Shown piece after piece: positions 45,450 to 54,168 of a DNA stretch of 64,000 bases (within the stretch, counting starts at the first letter, position 1; the number at the start of each line of letters is the position of its first letter). This stretch comes from Muribaculaceae bacterium (GTDB lineage: Bacteria > Bacteroidota > Bacteroidia > Bacteroidales > Muribaculaceae): assembly GCA_017399915.1 (NCBI GenBank), contig JAFQAS010000025.1:1-64000 (forward strand), read 5' to 3'. Position numbers and translations under genes: made by a program. The notes under the pieces were generated by a model. The model did no database searches. It worked only from the letters and a program-made list of their open reading frames with translations, and was not told the origin of the DNA.

Positions 45450-46235
45450 ATGATTAGCCCATTAGCTCACGTTGACCCATCGGCAAAACTCGGTGAAAAC
45501 GTAACAATACACCCCTTTGCCTACATCGACAAGAATGTAGAAATAGGCGACGGCTGTGAAATTATGCCCTACACAAGCATTATTCGCGGCACTCGCATGG
45601 GAAAAAACAACAAAGTATATCAAGGCACCATCATAGGCGCTGATCCTCAAGACTTCCGCTGGAAAGGGGAGGATACATATTGCTATATTGGTGATAACAA
45701 CGTGATACGCGAACATGTGATTATCAATCGTGGCATTAAATCTGAGGGTGGGACACGCATAGGCGACAACACCTTTGTGATGGCAGAATCTCACATTGGT
45801 CACGACACCCACATCAAAGGCAGATGTGTGGTAGGTAATAGTGTGATGATTGCCGGTGATGTTACCGTTGATGAATGCACTATCTTGTCGAGCGGTTCAA
45901 TCCTACACGAAAAGAGTAAGGTAGGTAAATGGGTGCTCATCAAAGGCGGTTGCCGCATCAGTGGTAATGTGCCTCCATTCGCAATCTTTGCCCACAATCC
46001 GGTGAGCTATTTCGGCATCAATGCCGTGGTGATGCGCAAACATGGATTTAGCGAAGAGGAAGTTGATGATGTGGCAAAATGCTATCGCCATGTATACCAA
46101 TGTGGCACCTCGGTGTTCAATGCTTTGCGTCGCATCGAAGCCGATGTTGACGACAACAGAGTGCGCCAAGAAATCACCAATTTTATCCGCGAAAACAACA
46201 TGAAAATCGTGGCTATACCCATCGAAGTAGACTAA
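45450..46235 (+). CDS. lpxA: Acyl-ACP--UDP-N-acetylglucosamine O-acyltransferase
   Basis: LpxA transfers a hydroxyacyl chain to UDP-GlcNAc in the first step of lipid A synthesis. The 261-residue length is normal. The left-handed beta-helix hexapeptide repeats run from about 5 to 190. The catalytic-type His lies in ESHIGHDT (His118), and the C-terminal helices include FGINAVVMRKHGFSEEEV. The gene is placed after an efflux operon, not with lpxD, lpxC/fabZ or lpxB, so it may be a second copy or a split locus. It ends in a good terminator. Confidence 0.92.
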   Translation: MISPLAHVDPSAKLGENVTIHPFAYIDKNVEIGDGCEIMPYTSIIRGTRMGKNNKVYQGTIIGADPQDFRWKGEDTYCYIGDNNVIREHVIINRGIKSEGGTRIGDNTFVMAESHIGHDTHIKGRCVVGNSVMIAGDVTVDECTILSSGSILHEKSKVGKWVLIKGGCRISGNVPPFAIFAHNPVSYFGINAVVMRKHGFSEEEVDDVAKCYRHVYQCGTSVFNALRRIEADVDDNRVRQEITNFIRENNMKIVAIPIEVD

Positions 46236-46256
46236 CTAACTTCAACCATAACTCAG

Positions 46257-46293
46257 GAGTGGACTCATAATTAAATGAGTTCACTCTTTTTTT
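46257..46293 (+). terminator. Terminator after lpxA
   Basis: GAGTGGACTCAT (46257-46268) pairs with ATGAGTTCACTC (46275-46286) with one mismatch-tolerant pair, followed by seven T residues. The T-tract also lies where the recF -33 element is expected. Confidence 0.85.
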
Positions 46294-46308
46294 ATGTGAT
46301 AATTTTTG

Positions 46309-46316
46309 TAACTTTG
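46309..46316 (+). promoter_or_regulatory. -7 box of recF, with almost no leader
   Basis: TAACTTTG ends 4 bp before the recF ATG at 46321. With transcription starting about 4-7 nt after this box in Bacteroidetes, the recF mRNA would begin at or next to its start codon. Confidence 0.6.
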
Positions 46317-46320
46317 TGAT

Positions 46321-47433
46321 ATGAAATTGCAACGGCTGTCGATAGATAATTTTAAGAATATTGCAGAGGCTCGGCTTGAGTTTTCGCCTAAGGCTAATTG
46401 CCTGTTGGGCAATAATGGCATGGGGAAAAGTAATTTGCTCGACGCAATCTATTATATGAGTTTCTGCAAAAGTTTCAATGGAGTGCAAGATGCGATGCTT
46501 ATCAAGCGCGATGAGGATTTCTGCATCGTGAATGCCACTTACGACCGCCGTGAAACAACCGAGGATTTATCTCTCGGCATTGCCCGTGGCAAACGCAAGA
46601 CATTTAAACGCAAGGGGAAAGAATATCAACGATTGAGCCAACATATCGGGCTGTTTCCTCTTGTGATGGTCGCGCCCAATGATATTGACATCATTCGTGG
46701 CAATAGCGACGAGCGTCGCCGACTCATCGATATGATTATATCGCAAAGCGACCACCGCTATCTCGACCAACTGATACGCTACAACCATAGCCTTGAACAA
46801 CGTAATAAACTCTTGCGCGACGGTTGTGTTGACCATAGCCTATATATGGCCATAGAAATCACTATGGGAATGGCCGCCGAATATATCAACCATTGCCGCA
46901 AGGAATGGGTAGATAGATTGTCGGAAATATTCAATAGATATTATAATGCGATTGCCGGCGATGGCGAACAAGTGGAGTTGAGCTATCGCAGCAGTTTGAA
47001 CGAGCCGGGAGCAACTATGGAGTCACTACTCGACAGCGCCCGTCGACACGATGAGATAGTGCGACACACCACTGTGGGCATTCATCGCGACGATATTGAT
47101 ATGACCATTGCCGGAATGCCGGTGAAACGTACCGGATCGCAAGGCCAATGCAAAACGTTTACTATTGCCCTTCGCTTGGCTCAATATGAGCTATTGAGCG
47201 AGACCACAAACCTCAAGCCCCTACTCCTTCTCGATGATATATTTGACAAACTCGACGCCACACGCGTGGAGCATATAATGGGAATTGTGATGAGCGACAC
47301 TTTCGGTCAAATTTTCATCACCGACACCAACCGCACCCACCTCGACCGCATCATTGAACGCACAAGCGGTGATTACCGCATCTGGGAAGTTGACAATGGC
47401 ATATTCACTCCTCTAAACACCTCACAGCAATGA
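46321..47433 (+). CDS. recF: DNA replication and repair protein RecF
   Basis: RecF is an SMC/Rad50-like ATPase that helps load RecA at single-strand gaps. The 370 residues include Walker A GNNGMGKSN (30-38), the ABC-like signature region GSQGQCKTFTIALRLAQ near 273-289 and Walker B LLLLDDIFDKLD near 300-311. MKLQRLSIDNFKNI is the expected N-terminus, so the start at 46321 is firm. It overlaps the next gene by 4 bp. It is not next to dnaN or gyrB. Confidence 0.95.
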   Translation: MKLQRLSIDNFKNIAEARLEFSPKANCLLGNNGMGKSNLLDAIYYMSFCKSFNGVQDAMLIKRDEDFCIVNATYDRRETTEDLSLGIARGKRKTFKRKGKEYQRLSQHIGLFPLVMVAPNDIDIIRGNSDERRRLIDMIISQSDHRYLDQLIRYNHSLEQRNKLLRDGCVDHSLYMAIEITMGMAAEYINHCRKEWVDRLSEIFNRYYNAIAGDGEQVELSYRSSLNEPGATMESLLDSARRHDEIVRHTTVGIHRDDIDMTIAGMPVKRTGSQGQCKTFTIALRLAQYELLSETTNLKPLLLLDDIFDKLDATRVEHIMGIVMSDTFGQIFITDTNRTHLDRIIERTSGDYRIWEVDNGIFTPLNTSQQ

Positions 47434-47720
47434 AACGTCGCGACGCTCAAAGCATAAAAGACATCATCGACGTGGCTCTCTCGCAAAGTGGAGTGTCGGG
47501 GGTTATTGATGAACAACGCCTATGTTACTTGTGGCCCGAGATTGTGGGACCCGGCATAAATCGATATACAACAAAACGCTATGTTGAGCGAGGAGTGTTG
47601 CATGTATACCTCTCCTCGGCCGCATTAAAAAACGAGTTGCAATTTCATCGTAGCCGTCTTGTCGAAGAATTAAACAAAGCGGTGGGAAAGAATGTTATAA
47701 CAAATATAATGATTCATTAA
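47430..47720 (+). CDS. DUF721 protein, DciA-like
   Basis: This 96-residue protein is of the DUF721 type that includes DciA, a loader of replicative helicase in many bacteria. Visible marks are DEQRLCYLWPEIVGPGINRY (27-46) and VLHVYLSSAALKNELQFHRS. The ATGA overlap with recF indicates translational coupling, a common Bacteroidetes pairing. A role in replication is inferred from family and neighbour. Confidence 0.85.
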   Translation: MKRRDAQSIKDIIDVALSQSGVSGVIDEQRLCYLWPEIVGPGINRYTTKRYVERGVLHVYLSSAALKNELQFHRSRLVEELNKAVGKNVITNIMIH

Positions 47721-47722
47721 AA

Positions 47723-48211
47723 ATGGAAGCCATAACCTACCCCGATTCAACCAACCCACGTGTACCACAAGCCTCTCAGCCTTTTCGCCACGTGACTCCT
47801 ATACAGATACGATTTAACGACATCGACGTGATAGGCCACATCAACAATAATGCCTATCTCGAATATATGGACTTGGGCAAGACTGCCTATTTCAATGCCG
47901 TAAAGCCCGAATTGGTCAACTGGAAACACATAAATGTGGTGATAGTGAACGTAAATTGCGACTTTTTCTCACCCGGATATATCAAAGAACCTATTGCCGT
48001 GCTCACTACAGTAACCTCAATTTCTCAACGCAGCTTGAAGTTGGAGCAACGCATCATAAACATCGAAACCGGCGATGTGAAATGTGTGGGTCGCACTGTG
48101 ATGGCAGGCTTTGACCCCACTACAGCACAAGGAGCCGAAATTGACCCCGAATGGGTTAAAGCTATATGTGCCTATGAGGAAAAAGAGTTGTTCACCCCTT
48201 CGCATAGATAA
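47723..48211 (+). CDS. Acyl-CoA thioesterase, 4-hydroxybenzoyl-CoA thioesterase type
   Basis: This 162-residue single hotdog-fold protein has the family motif IRFNDIDVIGHINNNAYLEY near 28-47, with the Asp-x-x-Gly-His-x-Asn core. Such YbgC/FadM-like enzymes hydrolyse acyl-CoA or acyl-ACP esters; the substrate is not predictable here. It starts 2 bp after the DUF721 gene. Confidence 0.88.
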   Translation: MEAITYPDSTNPRVPQASQPFRHVTPIQIRFNDIDVIGHINNNAYLEYMDLGKTAYFNAVKPELVNWKHINVVIVNVNCDFFSPGYIKEPIAVLTTVTSISQRSLKLEQRIINIETGDVKCVGRTVMAGFDPTTAQGAEIDPEWVKAICAYEEKELFTPSHR

Positions 48212-48295
48212 ATATTATCCTACAATTTTGTCCATTTAACCGCTAAACATTGTCATATAAGCTTTTCACTCATATGATAATTGAAAAGAAATGTG

Positions 48296-48303
48296 TAACT
48301 TTG
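48296..48303 (+). promoter_or_regulatory. -7 box upstream of the SIS isomerase gene
   Basis: TAACTTTG lies 45 bp before the ATG at 48349; the -33 element is not obvious. Confidence 0.5.
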
Positions 48304-48348
48304 CACATTGAAAAAATTACTCATCGAAAACTATCACTATAGCCTATT

Positions 48349-48954
48349 ATGGATATTCTTGAAACAATGCGCAGTATTCTTGAAGCTGAAAGCAAAGCAA
48401 TCAGCAATATTCCTGTAACTGATGATTACACAAAAGCCGTTGATGCCATTATCGAACATGTGCACAACCGCAAAGGAAAACTCGTAACATCGGGCATGGG
48501 TAAAGCCGGACAAATTGCAATGAATATTGCCACTACATTTAGTTCCACTGGCACTCCTGCCGTAAATATCCACCCAAGTGAAGCTCAACATGGCGACTTG
48601 GGATTATTACAACCCAACGACATTATGTTGTTGATTTCAAACTCAGGCAAAACCCGTGAGATTATCGATTTTGTGACTCTCGCACGCAACTTATATCCAC
48701 AATTGCCATTAATCGTCATCACCGGCAATGCTGATAGCGAATTGGCTCACGATGCCGACTATGTGTTGGCTACCGGCGGTGCTGCCGAAGTGTGTCCGCT
48801 TGGGCTCACTCCCACTACTTCAACCACAATGATGACCGTGATAGGAGACGTGCTTGTGGTGAGTGTGATGAAGAAAACCGGATTCACAAAGGCCGACTAT
48901 GCCAAACGTCATCACGGAGGATATTTAGGTCACGTGTCACGAGGCGATAAATAG
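48349..48954 (+). CDS. SIS-domain sugar-phosphate isomerase (KdsD/KpsF type, no CBS domains)
   Basis: This 201-residue protein is a single SIS domain: GKLVTSGMGKAGQIAMNIAT (44-63), NIHPSEAQHGDLG, LISNSGKTREI and a C-terminal YAKRHHGGYLG. It resembles D-arabinose 5-phosphate isomerase, which makes the precursor of Kdo for lipopolysaccharide. The two C-terminal CBS domains of the ~328-residue E. coli enzyme are absent, as in short KdsD forms of Bacteroidetes. The Glu and His residues expected at the active site are present. Confidence 0.88.
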   Translation: MDILETMRSILEAESKAISNIPVTDDYTKAVDAIIEHVHNRKGKLVTSGMGKAGQIAMNIATTFSSTGTPAVNIHPSEAQHGDLGLLQPNDIMLLISNSGKTREIIDFVTLARNLYPQLPLIVITGNADSELAHDADYVLATGGAAEVCPLGLTPTTSTTMMTVIGDVLVVSVMKKTGFTKADYAKRHHGGYLGHVSRGDK

Positions 48955-48973
48955 CATATATCTTTGTTGCGAA

Positions 48974-49990
48974 ATGGGAATGAAAACTTCGCTCGACCCT
49001 GTTTTTTTAGTTTTTGAGAACAAAACAGCTCACAACCTGCTTGACAATTACAAGGCCGGGGCGACCATTTTTGCACTACGTCATAAACTTGCAAATGCTT
49101 CTTTGTTGACTATTATCGACTCAACAAGAACTATTGCAAATCACTTGATTGCCGATGACAATATAAGCAAAGCAATCGCGCAATTTAGTTGGTTAAACAC
49201 GCTTTTCACTCGTTCTCATCGCGAAAGCATAGCTGATGTACACGTGGCAATCAAGCAAATACTTGTTGCGCTTCTTATCGAAGACGGAAAAGTTGACTTG
49301 GCAATGGGTATTGCCGCCGAAGCACTCTCGATGATGGTGCAAAACTCCCGACGCAAAGATGAAGGATTTATGTGTCTGCTTGCGATGTTGCTATATGACC
49401 TTGCACAAATTCACTGCATAAAGAAAGAGTTTAAGCAAGCCGAGCGCGATATTGCCAAGTCGATGAAACTACTCGAAAAGCTGTCAAAAATAAATCAACA
49501 ACGATATGGAGCCGCTCATATCACAGCGTTAAATGCGTCAACCTCAATATATCGCTCGCGAGTGGATCAAGCCAACCTATTAGCTCAATATCAAGAGGCT
49601 ACAACAACATATCTTGCCGAGGTAAACTCAGGCATCATGGACGCCACTACTCGATTGATAGCTTCACTTCAAAACGAGGGCAACACCCTCTCGCAAATGA
49701 ATCGTCATCGCGAAGCTATTCACTTCTATACTCGTGCGCTGAAATATCTCACACGCATCGAGCCGGAGTTTTCGCTTCAACAGTTACAACTATCAATATC
49801 ACTTGGCGAGGCATTGATACAAACAAAAAACACTCGCGACAAGGGTGTTCACTTGCTCAATACAATGCTTCACAAGGCCACAAAACTCAATGCAACCGAT
49901 GAGCATAAACGCATTGTGCAGATTTTGCTCAACGCTCGTAGCAACCGACTCGACATATTGGGTTTATGGCATAAAATGTTCCCCAAATAA
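48974..49990 (+). CDS. Helical TPR-like protein, function unknown
   Basis: This 338-residue cytosolic, all-helical protein has at least one clear TPR unit (MNRHREAIHFYTRALKYLTR near 236-255) and other TPR-like helices (IKKEFKQAERDIAKSMKLLE). A TPR protein just upstream of ribH is a usual Bacteroidales arrangement, but I know no function. It follows the isomerase by 19 bp and precedes ribH by 30 bp. Confidence 0.8.
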   Translation: MGMKTSLDPVFLVFENKTAHNLLDNYKAGATIFALRHKLANASLLTIIDSTRTIANHLIADDNISKAIAQFSWLNTLFTRSHRESIADVHVAIKQILVALLIEDGKVDLAMGIAAEALSMMVQNSRRKDEGFMCLLAMLLYDLAQIHCIKKEFKQAERDIAKSMKLLEKLSKINQQRYGAAHITALNASTSIYRSRVDQANLLAQYQEATTTYLAEVNSGIMDATTRLIASLQNEGNTLSQMNRHREAIHFYTRALKYLTRIEPEFSLQQLQLSISLGEALIQTKNTRDKGVHLLNTMLHKATKLNATDEHKRIVQILLNARSNRLDILGLWHKMFPK

Positions 49991-50020
49991 ACAACAATAC
50001 AATCTTCATAATAAATTTTC

Positions 50021-50512
50021 ATGGCAACAAATCTATCTCACAGCGCACCTCAAGGTGCTATCCCCAAAGTTGAAAACATGAGAGTGGCTATCGTAGCCGC
50101 CGAGTGGAATGCTCATATCACCGGTGCCCTCACCGATGGAGCTTTGAAAGTATTCTCTTCACAAGGATTTGCCCAAGAGGACGTTGACGTGTATCATGTT
50201 CCCGGTGCCGTTGAATTGACCTTTGCCGCATCACAACTAATCGAAGCGTCATTATATGATGCTATTATCGTGTTTGGTTGTGTGATTCGTGGTGGCACTC
50301 CCCACTTCGATTATGTGTGTCAAAGTGTGACTCAAGGCATCACCGCTCTTAATACCGATTGCGACACTCCTGTAATTTTTGGAGTATTAACAGTTGATTG
50401 TGAGCAAGATGCGCTCGACCGCTGTGGTGGAAAACTCGGAAACAAAGGCGAGGAAGCAGCTGTTGCTGCAATTAAAATGCACGATTTCGCTTGCAAAGTT
50501 AAAGAACTTTGA
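50021..50512 (+). CDS. ribH: 6,7-dimethyl-8-ribityllumazine synthase
   Basis: RibH condenses 5-amino-6-ribitylaminouracil with 3,4-dihydroxy-2-butanone 4-phosphate in riboflavin synthesis. The 163-residue length is normal. Diagnostic segments are VAAEWNAHIT near 25-34, VPGAVELTFAAS, CVIRGGTPHFDYVCQSVTQG with the catalytic-type His, and GVLTVDCEQDALDR. No other rib genes lie nearby and no FMN riboswitch is seen. The tRNA-Tyr promoter overlaps its end. Confidence 0.96.
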   Translation: MATNLSHSAPQGAIPKVENMRVAIVAAEWNAHITGALTDGALKVFSSQGFAQEDVDVYHVPGAVELTFAASQLIEASLYDAIIVFGCVIRGGTPHFDYVCQSVTQGITALNTDCDTPVIFGVLTVDCEQDALDRCGGKLGNKGEEAAVAAIKMHDFACKVKEL

Positions 50513-50521
50513 TTATCTTTG
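50491..50521 (+). promoter_or_regulatory. tRNA promoter inside the end of ribH
   Basis: TTGC (50491-50494) and TATCTTTG (50514-50521) lie 19-20 bp apart, 11 bp before tRNA-Tyr. Confidence 0.75.
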
Positions 50522-50532
50522 CACACGATTTA

Positions 50533-50615
50533 GGGCGAATACCAGAGTGGCCAAATGGGGCAGACTGTAAATCTGCTGGTTTATACCTTCGGTGGTTCGA
50601 ATCCATCTTCGCCCA
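50533..50615 (+). tRNA. tRNA-Tyr (anticodon GTA)
   Basis: The acceptor arm GGGCGAA (50533-50539) pairs with TTCGCCC (50608-50614). The anticodon loop reads CTGTAAA with GTA. The T-loop GGTTCGAATCC is present and the long variable arm fits class II tRNA-Tyr. The 3' CCA is not encoded. Confidence 0.95.
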
Positions 50616-50635
50616 CAAAATTTTTTCATAACGTT

Positions 50636-50708
50636 GCGGAAGTAGCTCAGTCGATAGAGCATCAGCCTTCCAAGCTGAGGGTCGCGGGTTTGAGCCCCGT
50701 CTTCCGCT
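50636..50708 (+). tRNA. tRNA-Gly (anticodon TCC)
   Basis: GCGGAAG (50636-50642) pairs with CTTCCGC (50701-50707). The anticodon loop CTTCCAA reads TCC. The D-loop region TAGCTCAGTCG and T-loop GGGTTTGAGCCCC are normal. It is cotranscribed with tRNA-Tyr. CCA is not encoded. Confidence 0.95.
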
Positions 50709-50713
50709 CAAAG

Positions 50714-50745
50714 AAAAGCCTCGAAGCAATTTCGAGGCTTTTTGT
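50714..50745 (+). terminator. Terminator of the tRNA operon
   Basis: AAAAGCCTCGAA (50714-50725) pairs with TTCGAGGCTTTT (50731-50742) and T residues follow. Confidence 0.9.
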
Positions 50746-50848
50746 TTTATAACATAAAGGTTAAACCTTTATTGTGACATTGGACTTAATCTCCACAATA
50801 TAACACGTCGAAAATCGTTTATATTATGGATAAAAAGCGAAAATTGCA

Positions 50849-52273
50849 ATGAATAAGATAAAAACACTCATTGGGATATGTGGATTGCTATTAATCATGG
50901 GGCTTTCGTCGTGTATTGAGGACGGAATTTCGTCTAATAGCAATGACCAGCCCACATTCTCAACCGACACCCTTGATATGGGGCCTATATTTACCGAAGC
51001 GGGGACTCCCACACACTCGTTTACCGTGTATAACCGCCACGATAAAATCATCAACATCAGCAGCATTAAGATGCGTGATGATGCCGATGGTATGTTCCGA
51101 CTCAATGTCGACGGAGTGAGCGGCAAGGAGTTTCAAAACGTTGAAATTCGTCCTAACGACTCAATATATGTGTTTGTCGAAGCTACATTAAAAGCAAATA
51201 ATACCGATGCTCCGGTAGTAGTGGAACGACACCTCGATTTTGTGACTCAAGGACTCACGTCTACTGTGGTAATCAGTGCACAAGGGCAAGATGTGGAGCG
51301 TCGCAAAGGCCTTGTCATCGACACCGACACACGTCTTACCGCCAATAAGCCTTACCAAATCTTTGACTCTATCGTAGTAAAAGAGGGGGCGACTTTGACT
51401 CTCGATGCCGGCGTGACACTTTATTTCCACAACAACGCAACGATGAAAGTGGAAGGCACTCTTGTGAGCAACGGCACTGTGGAAAAGCCTGTAAACATGA
51501 CCGGCGACCGCATCGACAATGTGGTAAACGACCTACCTTTTGAACTTATGGCAGGGCAATGGGCCGGACTTGAATTTACCTCAACAAGCCGCAACAACTA
51601 TCTCACACACACTTCAATACGAAACACCGTGTGGGGTGTATTTGTCGATTCAATAGGTTCTCAAGAAAATCCGGCACTGACACTTATCAACTGTCAGCTA
51701 CGCAACTCACAAGAATATTCTCTCGCCTCAATATATAGCGACATCAAAGCTGTGGGCTGCGAGATTGCCGAAGCAGCTGCAGGATTGGTTTTCTTGCGTG
51801 GTGGAAAACATATTTTCAACCACTGTACTTTTGCCAACTATTATCTATTCTCGGCTCTCGGTGGTCCGGCCATTCAATTTGACCACATTAATGCCGAAAC
51901 CGACGACAACTCAGGTCTGCCATATATGGAAGCCGACTTCACCAACTCAATAATCTATGGCAACGGCTCGGAGCTATCGCATGGCGACCTCACAGGCACG
52001 GCTATCACGTTGCGCTACTGCCTATTGAAATCGGAAGGTAGCAATGACGACAACTTCATTTGTTGCATATGGGGTGAAGATCCGCTATATTACACTGTGC
52101 GCAACGAGTATATCTTTGACTATCGACTCAAAAACGAATCTCCTGCAATAGGTGCTGCATATCTCGATTATACTCTGCCCGAAGCTCAATTTGACCGCTA
52201 CGGATTGCCTCGCGGCAGTCAACCCGACATGGGTGCGTATGTATATGTTCCTGCTGAGGAGGAAAATAAATAA
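50849..52273 (+). CDS. Lipoprotein with right-handed beta-helix
   Basis: This 474-residue lipoprotein has lipobox LSSC (Cys about 22) followed by IEDG. Residues 35-150 look like an Ig-like or choice-of-anchor beta-sandwich (LDMGPIFTEAGTPTHSFTVY). From about 165 (VKEGATLTLDAGVTLYFHNN) to 400 it shows right-handed parallel beta-helix coils with Asn, Ala and Gly steps. It is probably a cell-surface carbohydrate-related or adhesive protein; no catalytic residues stand out. Confidence 0.82.
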   Translation: MNKIKTLIGICGLLLIMGLSSCIEDGISSNSNDQPTFSTDTLDMGPIFTEAGTPTHSFTVYNRHDKIINISSIKMRDDADGMFRLNVDGVSGKEFQNVEIRPNDSIYVFVEATLKANNTDAPVVVERHLDFVTQGLTSTVVISAQGQDVERRKGLVIDTDTRLTANKPYQIFDSIVVKEGATLTLDAGVTLYFHNNATMKVEGTLVSNGTVEKPVNMTGDRIDNVVNDLPFELMAGQWAGLEFTSTSRNNYLTHTSIRNTVWGVFVDSIGSQENPALTLINCQLRNSQEYSLASIYSDIKAVGCEIAEAAAGLVFLRGGKHIFNHCTFANYYLFSALGGPAIQFDHINAETDDNSGLPYMEADFTNSIIYGNGSELSHGDLTGTAITLRYCLLKSEGSNDDNFICCIWGEDPLYYTVRNEYIFDYRLKNESPAIGAAYLDYTLPEAQFDRYGLPRGSQPDMGAYVYVPAEEENK

Positions 52274-52303
52274 TTCACAATGCGTAATTAAAAAATAATC
52301 GAT

Positions 52304-52984
52304 ATGAAAATAGGAATTATCGTGGCTATGGGAAAAGAGTTGAAACTCTTGTTACCATTAATTGAAAACCACTCTACCATAACAATCAACGACATAGCAT
52401 TCCACACCGGAAAAATCCACAATCACGAAATTACCGCCATGCAATGTGGCATAGGAAAGGTGAATGCGGCAATAGGCACTCTCACGCTTATCGAAAATTT
52501 CCACTCCGACTTGGTGATAAATACCGGAGTAGCAGGTGGTGCAGGCGGTGGCGCAGGCATTCTTGATGTGGTAGTGGCTGAACGAATCGCATATCACGAT
52601 GTGTGGTGCGGTCCCGGCACCGAGTGGGGCGATGCAGCCGGTTGTCCACGTTATTTCACGAGTGTGCCCGAATTAGTGGCACTTCCCTGCCTTGCCGATG
52701 ACCCCAAAGTGAAACGTGGCCTCATCTGTTCGGGCGATATCTTCATCTCTAAAGTTGAAGAGGTAGAACGCATTAAGAGTTTATTCCCCGACGTGATGGC
52801 TGTAGATATGGAATCGGCATCAATAGCACAAGTGTGTCACCTCAAAAATGTGATGTTCTTCTGCATGCGCGTTATCAGCGACACTCCGGGAGGCGACGAC
52901 AATATCGCTCAATACAAAAACTTCTGGGAAGATGCTCCTCAACACACTTTTGAGAAATTGACACAATTATTATCATGTTTCTAA
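52304..52984 (+). CDS. mtnN: 5'-methylthioadenosine/S-adenosylhomocysteine nucleosidase
   Basis: MtnN (Pfs) cleaves S-adenosylhomocysteine to S-ribosylhomocysteine and adenine. The 226 residues begin MKIGIIVAMGKELKLLLPLI, with the catalytic-type Glu near residue 12, and include NTGVAGGAGGGAGILDVVVA, VDMESASIAQVCHL with the substrate-binding Glu, and ISDTPGGDD with the catalytic-type Asp. luxS follows 13 bp downstream and takes the product, so the two form the SAH-detoxification unit. Confidence 0.94.
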   Translation: MKIGIIVAMGKELKLLLPLIENHSTITINDIAFHTGKIHNHEITAMQCGIGKVNAAIGTLTLIENFHSDLVINTGVAGGAGGGAGILDVVVAERIAYHDVWCGPGTEWGDAAGCPRYFTSVPELVALPCLADDPKVKRGLICSGDIFISKVEEVERIKSLFPDVMAVDMESASIAQVCHLKNVMFFCMRVISDTPGGDDNIAQYKNFWEDAPQHTFEKLTQLLSCF

Positions 52985-52997
52985 GCCACTTCTTCAA

Positions 52998-53480
52998 ATG
53001 GAAAAGATAGCAAGTTTCACAATCAATCACTTAGACTTAAAACGTGGCATTTTCGTGTCGCGCAAAGATACTACTACATCGGGTGATGTAATCACCACTT
53101 TCGACATTCGCATGAAGGAGCCCAATCGCGAAGAAGCTGCCGATGGTGCCGCGTTGCACACTATCGAGCATCTTGCCGCCACATTCCTTCGCAACCATGC
53201 GCAATGGAAAGAACGCATTATCTATTGGGGCCCGATGGGTTGTCGCACAGGCAACTACCTACTTATCAACGGCGACTACTCCTCAACCGACATCGCTCCG
53301 TTGATGCGCGAAACGTTTGAGTTTATCGCTTCTTTTGAAGGCGAAATCCCCGGGGCTACCGCTCGCGATTGCGGCAACTACACCTACAACGACCTCGACC
53401 TTGCTCGTAAAGAAGCAAAAAAATATCTCGATGAGGTATTGATGAATCTACAACACGAAAACCTCAACTATCCTCAATAA
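52998..53480 (+). CDS. luxS: S-ribosylhomocysteine lyase
   Basis: LuxS splits S-ribosylhomocysteine into homocysteine and DPD, the precursor of the AI-2 signal. The 160-residue protein has the metal-binding HTIEH (His54, His58), the catalytic-type Cys82 in GPMGCRTG and the third metal ligand Cys125 in ARDCGNYTY. With mtnN upstream it completes SAH recycling. Whether AI-2 is used as a signal cannot be told. Confidence 0.96.
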   Translation: MEKIASFTINHLDLKRGIFVSRKDTTTSGDVITTFDIRMKEPNREEAADGAALHTIEHLAATFLRNHAQWKERIIYWGPMGCRTGNYLLINGDYSSTDIAPLMRETFEFIASFEGEIPGATARDCGNYTYNDLDLARKEAKKYLDEVLMNLQHENLNYPQ

Positions 53481-53495
53481 CACCTCGCCTCAATA

Positions 53496-54149
53496 GTGAA
53501 AGATATAAAGGCCATAAAAGGCAAATTTTATATCCAGCGACTCATCGAGGAGGGGGAACATGAACATCAAGACTTCAAATTCTCCATCTCCGATGCTCGC
53601 AAGATAGCTCGCAGCGTGTCGGCTTTTGCCAACAACGATGGCGGGCGATTGCTCATTGGAGTGAAAGACAATGGCAATATTGCCGGAGTGCGCAACGAGG
53701 AGGATATATATGTGGTGGAGCAAGCCGCACAAATGTATTGCCGTCCGGCTCAAAAAGTGGAATTTACCGCATTTAAAACCGAAGGTGGAGCCATCGTGAT
53801 TCGTGCCGAGATTGCCAAAGCCTCTCACCGCCCCGTGCAAGCCCAAGAGCCCGACGGCTCATGGCGCACCTATTATCGCATGAAAGATGAAAATATCGTT
53901 GCTCCCGACCTCATGGTGCGAGCTTGGCGCAAAAAAGAGTCGCAAAAAGGAGCCTTACTCTCCTTCTCCGAAGCCGAAAGCGCGCTTATCAACCACCTTG
54001 AAGAAAACGAGATGACCACCATTGAAGAATTCATGAAAATAGCACGCATATCACGCCGCACAGCCGAAGAAATCATCATAAAACTATATGCCGTAGGCAT
54101 AATCGACTTCACCTACACCGGCACCACATTCAAAATCACCCAACAATAA
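53496..54149 (+). CDS. AlbA_2 (Schlafen AAA_4-like) domain protein
   Basis: This 217-residue protein starts at GTG 53496, 15 bp after luxS. The AlbA_2 domain covers about 15-130: EHEHQDFKFSISDARKIARS, AFANNDGGRLLIGVKDNGNI. A winged-helix-like C-terminus (about 165-215, MTTIEEFMKIARISRRTAEE) follows. Such proteins are often called ATP-binding or putative DNA-binding regulators; function is unsettled. It may be cotranscribed with mtnN-luxS. Confidence 0.82.
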   Translation: MKDIKAIKGKFYIQRLIEEGEHEHQDFKFSISDARKIARSVSAFANNDGGRLLIGVKDNGNIAGVRNEEDIYVVEQAAQMYCRPAQKVEFTAFKTEGGAIVIRAEIAKASHRPVQAQEPDGSWRTYYRMKDENIVAPDLMVRAWRKKESQKGALLSFSEAESALINHLEENEMTTIEEFMKIARISRRTAEEIIIKLYAVGIIDFTYTGTTFKITQQ

Positions 54150-54168
54150 ACGCCCTCCCACTCAAATA

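Noticed and set aside
50380-50532. FMN riboswitch near ribH
   Set aside because: Neither the region before nor after ribH shows the conserved riboswitch core. The signals found are tRNA promoter elements.
50499-50729. Minus-strand open frame over the tRNA genes
   Set aside because: It is an antisense shadow of tRNA-Tyr and tRNA-Gly.
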